Source: Mycolicibacterium holsaticum DSM 44478 = JCM 12374
GTDB taxonomy: Bacteria; Actinomycetota; Actinomycetes; Mycobacteriales; Mycobacteriaceae
Length of the DNA: 64,000 nt
Direction: 5' to 3'
Assembly (NCBI RefSeq): GCF_019645835.1
Contig: NZ_CP080998.1
Span: forward strand, 2,046,001-2,110,000
Shown here: positions 30,889-39,865 of the stretch, piece after piece
Layout of the letters: each line of letters begins with the position of its first letter
Position numbering within the stretch: the first letter of the stretch is position 1
Notes under the pieces: generated by a model
Told to the model about the DNA's origin: nothing
Database searches by the model: none
The model's input: only the letters and a program-made list of their open reading frames with translations
Made by a program: the position numbers and the translations under genes

Positions 30889-32004
30889 GTGGATCGCGAG
30901 GACCGCGCGACGTCGGCTGGATCAGCGCCGACCGACGAGCGGCTGCGCGCGGTGCTGGCCGGGTTACGGTCCATCGCCGACCCCGACGATCCGAAATGGC
31001 GACCCGCCGCCGCCGACGCGCGCGCCATCCTCGATGACGCCTGGACGGCGCTGGCCGACGTCCTCGACGACAATTCCGATGCCACGGCCCTGTTGACGGC
31101 CTTGCGCAAACTGGCCGACGCCGACGTGGCGCTGGTGCGGGTCAGGGACGCCTCGCACCGGCTCGGGGAGGCGCTGGGATGTCTGGAGTCGGCGCCGTGC
31201 TCGGTGGCCGAGCTGATGGAACTGGCCCCGCACGCCGTCACCCGGCTCGGCTTCGACCGGGCGATCTTCTCGCGCATCGTCGACGGGGTGTGGATCTCGC
31301 ACTCGGTGTACGTGCCCGACGATCCGGAGTGGGCCGCGCAGATCAACCGCGCCGGGCAGGAGCAACCGCAGCCGCTGGTGCGGGGGCTCTTCGAAACCGA
31401 GATCGTGCGCCGACGGGAAGCCAGGCTGGTCACCGACGTTCAGCACGAGGCGCGCGTGCACCGGCCGATCGCCGAGGCGTCGCGCTCGAACTCGTATGTG
31501 GCCGCGCCGGTGATGGCGGGCGACCGGGTGGTGGCGCTCCTGCACACCGACCGCTACCTGCAGAAACGCGAGACCGATGCCGCCGACTGCGAGATGCTCG
31601 CGGCGTACGCCAAGGGGTTGGCGCTGGCCTTCAGCAGGGCCAGGGCGGCCGCCCAACTCGACGCGGTCGGCGGCGCGCTGCGGTCGGCGTCGCAGGAGTG
31701 CGACAACGCGGTGTCGAGCATGCACGATTTCGATCTGGACGAGACGGCCACCGCGGGTGAACCGGGTCGGGTGCTGGCCGGACCCACGCGCAGGGCGGTG
31801 CGGTCGGTGCGGGACCGGCTGACGTCGCGCGAGATCGAAATCCTCGAGCACATGGCCCACGGACGCACCAACGGCGCCATCGCCACCAAGCTGTTCATCT
31901 CGGAAGGCACCGTCAAACAACACGTCAAGCACATCTTGCGCAAGCTGGGCGCCGAGAACCGGGTCGAGGCCGTCTCGATGCTGTACCAGTCCGACGGGGC
32001 TTGA
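30889..32004 (+). CDS. LuxR-family transcriptional regulator with GAF-like sensor
   Basis: About 371 residues from GTG 30889. A TACGCT -10-like box ends 6 nt before that codon, which supports a leaderless start; the frame is open further upstream without a plausible start context. A GAF-like region covers roughly residues 100-250 ('SVAELMELAPHAVTRLGFDRAIFSRIVDG', 'SNSYVAAPVMAGDRVVALLHTDR'). The C-terminal LuxR helix-turn-helix includes 'LTSREIEILEHMAHGRTNGAIATKLFISEGTVKQHVKHILRKLG'. It lies between the ligase gene and the ferredoxin-P450 operon and is the obvious candidate regulator of this catabolic and mce region. Confidence 0.88.
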   Translation: MDREDRATSAGSAPTDERLRAVLAGLRSIADPDDPKWRPAAADARAILDDAWTALADVLDDNSDATALLTALRKLADADVALVRVRDASHRLGEALGCLESAPCSVAELMELAPHAVTRLGFDRAIFSRIVDGVWISHSVYVPDDPEWAAQINRAGQEQPQPLVRGLFETEIVRRREARLVTDVQHEARVHRPIAEASRSNSYVAAPVMAGDRVVALLHTDRYLQKRETDAADCEMLAAYAKGLALAFSRARAAAQLDAVGGALRSASQECDNAVSSMHDFDLDETATAGEPGRVLAGPTRRAVRSVRDRLTSREIEILEHMAHGRTNGAIATKLFISEGTVKQHVKHILRKLGAENRVEAVSMLYQSDGA

Positions 32005-32010
32005 CGACCA

Positions 32011-32217
32011 TCAATCGACGATCTCGATGCGCAGCGACCGGGTCGGGCAGTTGGTGGCGGCTTCCTCGATTTCAAGGCGCCGGGTGATGTCGACGACCGT
32101 CTGCAGCACATGCATTTTGCCGTCGTCGCCGATCTCGAAGACGTCCGGTGCGGTCGCTTCACACAGCCCGATGCCTGCGCAGCGATCCGCGGAAAACACC
32201 ACCCGGCAGGCGCTCAT
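32011..32217 (-). CDS. 3Fe-4S ferredoxin partner of the P450
   Basis: 68 residues with three cluster cysteines: Cys13 and Cys19 in 'CAGIGLC', and Cys57 in 'TNCPT'. This is the pattern of small 3Fe-4S ferredoxins found next to mycobacterial cytochrome P450 genes. It would pass electrons from a ferredoxin reductase to the P450 encoded immediately upstream, whose stop overlaps this start by 4 bp. Confidence 0.93.
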   Translation of the reverse strand: MSACRVVFSADRCAGIGLCEATAPDVFEIGDDGKMHVLQTVVDITRRLEIEEAATNCPTRSLRIEIVD

Positions 32218-33566
32218 CGCGTTATCCCCGGATCGAACGGCATGCTCAACACCCCGCGGATGAAGTTGGTGCGCACCAATTCCGGTGCACCGGTGCAGAA
32301 ATCCGGTGTCTGATCGCGGAGCTCGCGGAACAGCGAGCGCAACATCACCTTGGCCAACTGACTACCCAGGCAGTAGTGGATACCGCCGCCGCCGAACGCG
32401 ATGTGCGGATTCGGTCGGCGATCGAGGTTCAAGGTGGTGGGGTCGTCGAACACCGTCTCGTCGCGGTTGCCCGATCCGTACATCATCACGACCTTGTCAC
32501 CGGGCAGGATCTGCTGGCCACCCAGTTCGTAGGGCTCCACGGCGGTGCGGCGGAAGTTCTGCACCACCGACCCCCAACGCAGGAACTCCTCGACCGCGGT
32601 GGGAATGCGGCCGTCGAAATCGTCCCAGAGCCATCTGCGCTGATCGGGAAAGTCGTTGAGCGCCTTGGCTGCCAGGCTCGACGTGTGCCGGGTGGTGTCG
32701 TTGGCGGCCACCGAGAACAGCACCATGGTGGCGCCGATCTCGAATTCCGACAACTGCTGACCATCGACCTCGGCGTGCACCAGGGCGCTCAGCAGGTCCT
32801 CGGCCGGCTGCTTGCGGCGCTGCTCGATGAGCCCCTCGGTCATTTCGTGGATCCGCAGCGCCGCCTCGACCTGGACCTCCGCGGGATCCCGCCCGGCGAG
32901 CAACACCGGGTCCGCCCATGCCTGCGTCTCGTCGGCGGCATGCACGAGGTCGGCACGCATCTCCTCGGGAAAGCCGAACATGTCGCCGAACATCTCGGTC
33001 GGCAGGTGCTTGGCGATGTCGGCGACGAAGTCGACCGGTTGGCCGTCGCGGTGCATCGCCACCGCCGCGGTGACGATGCGCTGTGCGCGGGTGGCGATAT
33101 CCCCTTCGATGCGCCGGATCTGACGCGGGGTGAACACCGAGCTGACCAGCCGGCGCACTTTGTGGTGCTGCGGGTTGTCCATCGCCAGAAACGACATGGC
33201 CATCGCCAGAAACACCGGCGGCAACATGTCGAACATCACCCCGTACCGGCAGACGAAGACGTCGTTGTTCTGGCTGACCTCGATGATGTCGGAGTGCCGC
33301 ACCACCGCCCAGTAACCGGGGTCGTCGGGATCCGGGGAGACCGCGGTTTCGATCGGCGGCTGCCAGCTGACCGGGCGGTCCCTGCGCAACTCGGCGAATA
33401 TCGGATCCCGTTCGGGCAGATCGAGATCCCAGAACGCGTCGCTGCTCACGTTGAGCGGATCGTAGGCGCGGGTCGCGGCCACATCGTTGGTGGGCGGGAT
33501 GTCGACGGTGTCGTCGTCGTCGAATGATACGTCGGCGGTGAACAGTTCGCTTTCGACAGGGCTCAT
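32214..33566 (-). CDS. Cytochrome P450 (sterol/lipid-type CYP)
   Basis: A 450-residue P450. The heme motif is 'FGGGGIHYCLGSQLA' with Cys399. The I-helix oxygen-binding motif 'AANDTTRHT', the K-helix ExxR in 'EEFLRW', and 'NRDETVFDDPTTLNLDR' are present. The FGGGG-H-x-C heme loop resembles CYP125/124/142-type enzymes that hydroxylate methyl-branched lipids and sterol side chains; the exact family is not assignable by eye. It lies in the operon SCP2-ADH-ALDH-CYP-ferredoxin. Confidence 0.93.
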   Translation of the reverse strand: MSPVESELFTADVSFDDDDTVDIPPTNDVAATRAYDPLNVSSDAFWDLDLPERDPIFAELRRDRPVSWQPPIETAVSPDPDDPGYWAVVRHSDIIEVSQNNDVFVCRYGVMFDMLPPVFLAMAMSFLAMDNPQHHKVRRLVSSVFTPRQIRRIEGDIATRAQRIVTAAVAMHRDGQPVDFVADIAKHLPTEMFGDMFGFPEEMRADLVHAADETQAWADPVLLAGRDPAEVQVEAALRIHEMTEGLIEQRRKQPAEDLLSALVHAEVDGQQLSEFEIGATMVLFSVAANDTTRHTSSLAAKALNDFPDQRRWLWDDFDGRIPTAVEEFLRWGSVVQNFRRTAVEPYELGGQQILPGDKVVMMYGSGNRDETVFDDPTTLNLDRRPNPHIAFGGGGIHYCLGSQLAKVMLRSLFRELRDQTPDFCTGAPELVRTNFIRGVLSMPFDPGITR

Positions 33567-33585
33567 CGTGGTCTCCTCGGGTGGG

Positions 33586-35091
33586 CTAGTCGGCGTGGCT
33601 GAGCAGGATGTCGTAGGGTTTGGCGTCGCGACCGCCGGACAGATCCAGGTGCACGGTCTTGACCTCGGTGTACGCGTCCAGCGCGTCGGGGCCCAGTTCG
33701 CGGCCCAGCCCACTCTGCTTGTAACCCCCGAACGGGACCTGGCAGTTGATCTGATGCGCGTCGTTGATCCACACGCTGCCGGCCTGGATCCGCTCGGCCA
33801 ACTCCAGGGCCCTGGCGTTGTTGCCACTCCAGATGCTGGCCGCCAGACCGTATTCGGAGTCGTTGGCGATCGCGACGGCGTCATCGTCGTCGGTGTAGGG
33901 GATGACCACCAGGACGGGCCCGAACACCTCCTCCCTGGCGATGCGCATATCGTTGTGCACCCCGGTCAGGATGGTGGGGCTGACCCAGAAACCCGGCTGC
34001 GGCAGCGCTTCACCGCCGAGCACGATCTGGGCGCCCTCGGCGACGGCGCCCTGGATGTATTCCAGAATGCGGCGCTGTTGTCTACCGTCGATCACCGGAC
34101 CCATGTCGGTGTCCCAGTCCCGGGTCGGGCCCAGTTGGATGGTCCGGGCGCGTCGCACCAGCCGGTCGACGAACGCATCGTGGCGATCGGCGGGAACCAG
34201 TGCCCGAGTGCCTGATTCGCACACCTGGCCGGAGTACACGAAGCAGCCGTAGAGCACCCCGTCGGCCGCCATGTCCAGGTCGGCGTCGTCGAGCACGATC
34301 GAGGGGCCCTTGCCGCCGAGTTCGAGGGTGACCTGTTTGACGGTGCCCGACGCCAGCCGCATGATCTCGCGTCCCACCGCGGTGGAGCCGGTGAACGCGA
34401 TCTTGCCGACGTCGGGATGGCTGGCCAGCCGCGCTCCGGCTTCGGGTCCGTCGCCGGGTACGACGTTGAGCACTCCGGGCGGCAACCCGTTGGCCTCGGC
34501 GATGCGGGCGAACTCCAGGATCGACAACGGTGTGTGCTCATCGGGTTTGACCACCACGCTGTTCCCGGCGGCCAACGCCGGGCCGACTTTCCACAGCGTC
34601 AGAAGCAGCGGGAAGTTCCACGGGGCGATCGCACCCACCACACCGATCGGTTCGCGGTGCACGACCGGTTGGCCCAGCGCCGGGAACGACGAGATCGGCG
34701 CGGGGCGCTGCCACGCATACGTTTCGGCCAGATCGGCGAAGTAGTTGAAATGCGTGAGCGCATAACCGATGTGGAATCCGGTGGCCTGGCGCACGGTCGC
34801 GCCGTTGGCACACATCTCCAGCTCGACCAGCTCGTCGGCGACCGCGTTGGCCGCGGCGGTGATCTGGCGCATCACCGTCGCGCGTTCCTGCGGTGTCTTC
34901 AGCCGCCACACACCGGCGTCGAAGGTGGACTTCGCCGCGGCGACCGCGGAATCGACCTCGGCAGATCCGCCTTGGGCGACCGTGGCCACAGTTTCGCCGG
35001 TGCCCGGATCCACGATCGTCATGCGGCGCTCGGAGTCTACGTCGGCACCGCCGATCCGCATCGGATAGTGTTTGACGGCAACGCTTGTCAT
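33586..35091 (-). CDS. NAD(P)-dependent aldehyde dehydrogenase
   Basis: 501 residues. The catalytic cysteine is Cys291 in 'SGQVCESGTRA' and the general base is Glu257 in 'VTLELGGKGP'. 'PWNFPLLLTLWKVGPALAAGN' is the conserved cofactor-binding region. It oxidises an aldehyde to the acid, probably the product of the neighbouring alcohol dehydrogenase. I set the start at ATG 35091 (MTSVAVKHYP), just before the stop of the upstream gene. An earlier in-frame ATG lies inside that gene. Confidence 0.93.
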   Translation of the reverse strand: MTSVAVKHYPMRIGGADVDSERRMTIVDPGTGETVATVAQGGSAEVDSAVAAAKSTFDAGVWRLKTPQERATVMRQITAAANAVADELVELEMCANGATVRQATGFHIGYALTHFNYFADLAETYAWQRPAPISSFPALGQPVVHREPIGVVGAIAPWNFPLLLTLWKVGPALAAGNSVVVKPDEHTPLSILEFARIAEANGLPPGVLNVVPGDGPEAGARLASHPDVGKIAFTGSTAVGREIMRLASGTVKQVTLELGGKGPSIVLDDADLDMAADGVLYGCFVYSGQVCESGTRALVPADRHDAFVDRLVRRARTIQLGPTRDWDTDMGPVIDGRQQRRILEYIQGAVAEGAQIVLGGEALPQPGFWVSPTILTGVHNDMRIAREEVFGPVLVVIPYTDDDDAVAIANDSEYGLAASIWSGNNARALELAERIQAGSVWINDAHQINCQVPFGGYKQSGLGRELGPDALDAYTEVKTVHLDLSGGRDAKPYDILLSHAD

Positions 35092-35092
35092 A

Positions 35093-36151
35093 TCAGCTCC
35101 TCGGATCCAGCACGATCTTGGTCGCTTCACGGGCCTCGAACATGCGGTAGGCCTCGGGCGCCTGCGACAGCCCCATCCGGTGCGAGATGATCGCGCTGGG
35201 CCGCAGCCGGCCCGCGCAGTTCAACGCGATCACTTCGTCGATGTATTCGGTGATGTGGGAGACCCCCATCTCGACTTTGACGCCCTTGAGGTACAGCTCA
35301 CCGAACGGCATCGTGATGGCGTCCTCGTTGTACACCCCCGGAATCGACAACGTGCCGCCCGCGCGCACCAGCGAAATGGCGGTCAGCAGCGCTGATTCGT
35401 GACCGACGGCGTCGACGACGACATCGGCGCCGCGCCAGTCCGTGGCGTCCAGCACGGCGTCGGCGGGGTCCATCTGCGCCGCGTCGACTGCGCTGGCTCC
35501 GAGGTTCTCGGCCTCCTTGAGCCGGGCGGCCACCTTGTCGATGACGATCACCTGCGCGGCACCCAAGGCGCCCGCGGCCATCGTCGCGCACAGACCGACC
35601 GGTCCGGCGCCGACCACCGCCACGGTGTCGCCGGGGATCATCGCCCGCGCGATCGCCTCGTAGCCCGTGGTCATGATGTCGCCGGCGAACAGGATGTCGT
35701 CGTCGCAGGCGGTGCCGCCGGCCGGGATGTGTCGCGCGTTGATGTCGGCGTTGGGCACCACCACATACTCGGCCTGCCCGCCGGCCAGGTCACCCAGCGC
35801 CATCCCCAGCCCGAAAATCCGTGCCCCCGCACAGTTTCCGGGCTGGTGGCGCCGGCACTGGTAGCAGGAGCCGCAACTGGCCACGCACGAGCTGACCACC
35901 CGGTCACCCTCGGTGAACTGGTTGACCGCGTTGCCTGCGTCGACGACGGTGCCCAGAAACTCGTGCCCGAGCACGATATCGGGCTCGAGTTCAAGGCGCC
36001 CTTCATAAGGGTGCAGGTCCGTGCCGCAGATCGCGGTCCGTTCGACCTGGATGAGAATGTCTGTCGGGCTGGTGATGTGGGGTATCGGCAGCTCGGCGAC
36101 CTCGACGTGGTGAGGCGCACGCAGCACCACGGCCCGCATGGTCTCAGGCAT
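35093..36151 (-). CDS. Zinc-dependent alcohol dehydrogenase (MDR family)
   Basis: 352 residues. Catalytic-zinc ligands are in 'CGTDLHPYEG' and 'LGHEFLGTV'. The structural-zinc lobe 'CGSCYQCRRHQPGNC' has four cysteines. The NAD(P)-binding loop is 'VAVVGAGPVGLCA'. It likely oxidises the alcohol formed by the P450. It overlaps the SCP2 gene by 8 bp and is followed one base later by the aldehyde dehydrogenase start. Confidence 0.93.
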   Translation of the reverse strand: MPETMRAVVLRAPHHVEVAELPIPHITSPTDILIQVERTAICGTDLHPYEGRLELEPDIVLGHEFLGTVVDAGNAVNQFTEGDRVVSSCVASCGSCYQCRRHQPGNCAGARIFGLGMALGDLAGGQAEYVVVPNADINARHIPAGGTACDDDILFAGDIMTTGYEAIARAMIPGDTVAVVGAGPVGLCATMAAGALGAAQVIVIDKVAARLKEAENLGASAVDAAQMDPADAVLDATDWRGADVVVDAVGHESALLTAISLVRAGGTLSIPGVYNEDAITMPFGELYLKGVKVEMGVSHITEYIDEVIALNCAGRLRPSAIISHRMGLSQAPEAYRMFEAREATKIVLDPRS

Positions 36152-36542
36152 TGGCGTCCTTGGCGGCGACCTTCTCCCGGTACATCGGGAACAGCGGTTT
36201 GGTCAGCGGAACCAGCTTGAGGATCTTGTTGACCGGTCCCTTGGCCTTGACCTGCCCCTTGGCCAGGCCGATCGCGAGGTTGTAGTCGCCGCGCCAGAAC
36301 TGGTCGGCGGTATCCCCGCGCATCAGCAGGGTGACGTCGGCCTTGTGCTCGTTGGGGCCCGGGATCACCTGGTAGTCGTCGCGAAAGACCATCGTCATCT
36401 CGCAATCGGGGTCGGTGTAGATCACCCGCATGACGATGTTGGCGCCCTTGAGTTTCGGGCCCGATTCCGGGTGCTCGCCGGCGTCGCGGAAGACCCCGCC
36501 GATGTAGGTGTCAAGCTCGTCGGCATCCTTGAAAAAGCCCAT
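36144..36542 (-). CDS. SCP2 sterol-carrier-domain protein
   Basis: 132 residues from ATG 36542, preceded by a GGAG/AAGG region. The sequence 'YTDPDCEMTMVFRDDYQVIPG', 'KADVTLLMRGDTADQFWRGDYNLAIGLAKGQVKAKGPVNKILKLVPL' is typical of small SCP2 proteins that bind hydrophobic ligands such as sterols or fatty acyl-CoA. It is the first gene of the reverse-strand catabolic operon and faces the mce operon. It may present the imported lipid to the P450 (inference). Confidence 0.85.
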   Translation of the reverse strand: MGFFKDADELDTYIGGVFRDAGEHPESGPKLKGANIVMRVIYTDPDCEMTMVFRDDYQVIPGPNEHKADVTLLMRGDTADQFWRGDYNLAIGLAKGQVKAKGPVNKILKLVPLTKPLFPMYREKVAAKDANA

Positions 36543-36863
36543 GCGCCTTGCTCCGATCTGTGTGGTGGTCCGCTCACACCCATGCAAGCACCGCAGGTGT
36601 GCTCTGGTCAGATGCCGTTGGTGAGCACTTCGTATCCCCCAAGGGATATACCCGCGCCCACGACGGGGTGGCGCGACACGACCGCGATCGCGTACCAGCC
36701 GACACGGAGATGTCCCTTATGGGAGAGGGATATATCCCAACGGGGAGCCGAACCGGGCTCACCGAGATCGATAGCCTCTGGGCATGTCGCGAGTCGATCG
36801 GCACTGCCCGCACAACACTTGGCACGATACCTGCCACCGTGCCGCTCGAACCACGTTCACGCC
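36543..36863. promoter_or_regulatory. Shared intergenic control region of SCP2-CYP and yrbE-mce operons
   Basis: A 321-bp divergent region with no credible gene. It contains three GGGATA/TATCCC-type dyads: TATCCC-CCAA-GGGATA at 36633-36648; TCCC-TTAT-GGGA at 36713-36724; and the perfect 12-bp palindrome GGGATATATCCC at 36727-36738. These are the best operator candidates for the nearby LuxR-family regulator or another local regulator. About 200 bp at the mce-proximal and SCP2-proximal ends show nothing distinct. Confidence 0.6.
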
Positions 36864-37637
36864 ATGGTGATTACGGCGGACACACTCGCCACCCCGGTGC
36901 GGGCGATCGGCGGGTTCGTCGGCATGTCGCTGGATGTGGCGGCCGGCATCTTCACCAAACCGCTTGCGTGGCAGGAGTACCTGCATCAAACCTGGTTCGT
37001 CGCGCGGGTCTCGGTGGTGCCCGCGGTGCTGATGGTGATCCCGTACGCGCTGATCAACACGTTCATCTTCAACATCCTGCTGGCCGAATTCGGTGCCGCG
37101 GACTTCTCGGGTGCCGGTGCGGCCTTGTTCAACATCAACCAGATCGGCCCGTTGGTGACCGTGCTGGTGACCGCGGGTGCGAGCGCCACCGCGATGTGCG
37201 CCGATCTCGGTGCGCGCACCATCCGCGAGGAACTCGACGCGCAACGCGTGATGGGTATCGATCCGATCCAGGCGTTGGTGATCCCGCGGGTGCTCGCGGC
37301 CACGACGGTGTCGGTCGCGCTGATCGGCTTGGTGAACCTGGTCGGCATGATCGCGTCGTTCTTCTTCTGCGTGTACAACCTGCACGTCTCGGCGGGTGTC
37401 TTCATCGCAGGGATGACGCTGGTGACGGGGGTCGGCGACGTGGTGGTCTCGATGGTCAAAGCGGCGCTGTTCGGCCTGGCGGCAGGCTTGATCGCCTGCT
37501 ACAAGGGCATCTCGGTGGGCGGCGGGCCGGCCGGCGTCGGCAACGCGGTGAACGAGACCGTGGTGTTCTCGTTCATGGTGCTGTTCACCATCAACATCAT
37601 CGTGACCGCTGTCGGCGTCCAATTCACCCAGACCTGA
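36864..37637 (+). CDS. YrbE-A, Mce transporter permease (MlaE family)
   Basis: 257 residues with five or six hydrophobic segments. The MlaE/YrbE core 'NQIGPLVTVLVTAGASATAMCADLGARTIREELDAQRVMGIDPIQALVIPRVLAAT' includes the conserved EExDA-like coupling helix. It forms, with YrbE-B, the membrane channel of an Mce lipid importer that is powered by the Mkl ATPase encoded elsewhere. ATG 36864 begins 'MVITADTLATPVRAIGGF'; the frame is open upstream only across the intergenic region and SCP2. Confidence 0.92.
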   Translation: MVITADTLATPVRAIGGFVGMSLDVAAGIFTKPLAWQEYLHQTWFVARVSVVPAVLMVIPYALINTFIFNILLAEFGAADFSGAGAALFNINQIGPLVTVLVTAGASATAMCADLGARTIREELDAQRVMGIDPIQALVIPRVLAATTVSVALIGLVNLVGMIASFFFCVYNLHVSAGVFIAGMTLVTGVGDVVVSMVKAALFGLAAGLIACYKGISVGGGPAGVGNAVNETVVFSFMVLFTINIIVTAVGVQFTQT

Positions 37638-37650
37638 AAGACGGCAAGCC

Positions 37651-38517
37651 ATGACACGTACGCTTCCGAAAGCCGTTGCCCGAAACCGGTTTCCACGACT
37701 GCGCCGGATCGGGTCCAAGCTGGCCGCCGAATGGGACCGCATCGGTGCGCAGACCCGGTTCTACTTCACCACCCTGGCCGCGATCCCCGACGCCGTCATC
37801 CACTACCGCCCCGAGGTGTTGCGCCTGATCGCCCAGATGGGTTTGGGCAGCGGCGCGTTGGCAGCCATCGGCGGCACCGTGGTGATCGTCGGCTTCATGA
37901 CCGTGACCACCGGGGCGGTGGTGGCCGCGCAGGGCTACACCCAGTTTCAGAGCGTCGGCGTCGAAGCGTTCACCGGCTTCGCGGCGGCCTACTTCATCCC
38001 CAGGATCATCGTGCCGGGGACCGCGCAGGTCACCTTGACCGCCACGGTCGGCGCCGGCGCGACCGCACAGATGGGGGCGATGAAGATCAACGAAGAAGTC
38101 GACGCGCTGGAAGTGATCGGCATCCGCAGCGTGACCTACCTGGCAGCCACCCGCGTGGTGGCCGGAACCATCGTCGTCATACCGCTTTACGCCGTCGCGC
38201 TGATCATGGGCTTCGTGTCCGCCCGGGTGGGAACGACGGCGATCTACGGTCAGGCCACCGGGGTGTACGACCACTACTTCAACACGTTTCTCAATACCCC
38301 CGACCTGGCCTGGTCGTTCGTCCAGACCATCGCGATGATCGTCGTGGTCATGTTGATCTGCACCTACTACGGCTACACCGCCTCCGGCGGTCCGGCCGGG
38401 GTCGGGGAAGCCGTCGGCCGGGCGGTCCGGGCGTCCATGGTGGTCGGCGCGATTGTGCTGGTGGCTGTCACGCTGTCCGTCTACGGCCAGTCCGGCAACT
38501 TCCACCTGGCCGGGTAG
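37651..38517 (+). CDS. YrbE-B, Mce transporter permease (MlaE family)
   Basis: 288 residues, second permease half. The core 'FIPRIIVPGTAQVTLTATVGAGATAQMGAMKINEEVDALEVIGIRSVTYLAATRVVAG' carries the EEVDAL coupling sequence. There are multiple membrane helices. It begins 13 bp after YrbE-A and is followed by mceA after 4 bp. Confidence 0.93.
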   Translation: MTRTLPKAVARNRFPRLRRIGSKLAAEWDRIGAQTRFYFTTLAAIPDAVIHYRPEVLRLIAQMGLGSGALAAIGGTVVIVGFMTVTTGAVVAAQGYTQFQSVGVEAFTGFAAAYFIPRIIVPGTAQVTLTATVGAGATAQMGAMKINEEVDALEVIGIRSVTYLAATRVVAGTIVVIPLYAVALIMGFVSARVGTTAIYGQATGVYDHYFNTFLNTPDLAWSFVQTIAMIVVVMLICTYYGYTASGGPAGVGEAVGRAVRASMVVGAIVLVAVTLSVYGQSGNFHLAG

Positions 38518-38521
38518 TCCG

Positions 38522-39865
38522 ATGCCACCGCGATCACGAGGGCAGCGTCTCGGCAACCGGTGGTGGCCGCTGATCCTGTTGGCCATCATCGCGCTGCTGG
38601 CCTGCGCGACCGCAGCGTCGTTCACCGGTGCGTTGCGGTCCTACGTGCCGGTCACGCTGACGTCGGACCGTTCGGGGCTGGTGCTCGAAACCGGTGCCAA
38701 GGTCAAATTGCGCGGCGTCAACGTGGGCCGGGTTGCCGAGATCCACGGCGATGCCGGCCAAGCGCGGCTCGAGCTGGAGATCGACCCCGACCAGATCCGG
38801 TTCATCCCCGCCAACGTCGCAGCCAAGATCGACGTCACCACGGTGTTCGGGGCCAAGTTCGTCGACCTCGTGTACCCCACGCAGCCGAGCCCGCAGCGCC
38901 TTTCTGCCGGTGCGGTGTTGCGCTCGGCCAACGTGACCACCGAGGTGAACACCGTCTTCGAGAACCTCGTCGACGTGCTCGACATGGTGGATCCGCTGAA
39001 ACTCAACGCCGTGCTGACCGCCGTGGCCGACGCGATGCGTGGCCGCGGGCAGCGCATCGGCGCGGCCACCACAAGCCTCCAGGAGGTTCTCACCGCGCTC
39101 AACGCCCGCACCGACACCATCCGCGCCGACCTGCGATCCGTGACGGACGTCGGCGAAATCTACAGCTCGGTCGCCGACGACATCGTCGCGATCCTGAACG
39201 CGGCATCCACCACCGCAACCACGGTCACGGACCACCGCAACGCGCTGGATGCCTTGCTGCTCAACGCCGTCGGGCTGACCACAGCCGGAACCAACTTGCT
39301 GGCGAGCGCCAAAGACGATCTGGTCACCGCCGTCGACACCCTGGACTCGACGACCAGCCTGGTCAACTTCTACGGCCCGACCTACACCTGCATGCTGCAG
39401 GGCGCCGACTGGATACTCGACAAGTCCGGCCACATGTTCGGCGGTGACGGTAGAACGTTCGTCGTCGACGTGACACTGCTGCCGGGTAACGACCCGTACG
39501 CCTATCCGGAGAACCTGCCCGTGGTGGCTGCCAAGGGCGGGCCGGGCGGAAAACCCGGATGCGGTTCGCTGCCCGACGCCACGAAGAACTTCCCGGTACG
39601 CCAGTTGATCACCGACACCGGCTGGGGCAGGGGCCTGGACATCCGGCCCAACCCGGGAATCGGACATCCGTGCTGGGCGAACTACTTCCCGGTGACCCGC
39701 GCGGTTCCGCAGGAGCCGAGCATCCGGCAATGCCTGCCCGGGCCGGCCCCGGGACCGCAGCCTCCGTGGGCACCGCCCTACGGCGCCGCGTTGTACGGTC
39801 CGGGCGGTGTTCCCCTGTGGCCCGGGGTTTCTCCCGCCGCACCGAACCCGGCGGGAACGCCGTGA
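38522..39865 (+). CDS. MceA-family substrate-binding protein
   Basis: 447 residues from ATG 38522. An N-terminal membrane anchor ('WWPLILLAIIALLACATAASFTG') is followed by the MCE/MlaD domain ('SDRSGLVLETGAKVKLRGVNVGRVAEI') and a long helical region. The tail is Pro-rich after about residue 395. MceA-F proteins form a periplasm-spanning needle that shuttles lipids to the YrbE permeases. Which of the numbered mce loci this belongs to cannot be told by eye. Confidence 0.92.
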   Translation: MPPRSRGQRLGNRWWPLILLAIIALLACATAASFTGALRSYVPVTLTSDRSGLVLETGAKVKLRGVNVGRVAEIHGDAGQARLELEIDPDQIRFIPANVAAKIDVTTVFGAKFVDLVYPTQPSPQRLSAGAVLRSANVTTEVNTVFENLVDVLDMVDPLKLNAVLTAVADAMRGRGQRIGAATTSLQEVLTALNARTDTIRADLRSVTDVGEIYSSVADDIVAILNAASTTATTVTDHRNALDALLLNAVGLTTAGTNLLASAKDDLVTAVDTLDSTTSLVNFYGPTYTCMLQGADWILDKSGHMFGGDGRTFVVDVTLLPGNDPYAYPENLPVVAAKGGPGGKPGCGSLPDATKNFPVRQLITDTGWGRGLDIRPNPGIGHPCWANYFPVTRAVPQEPSIRQCLPGPAPGPQPPWAPPYGAALYGPGGVPLWPGVSPAAPNPAGTP

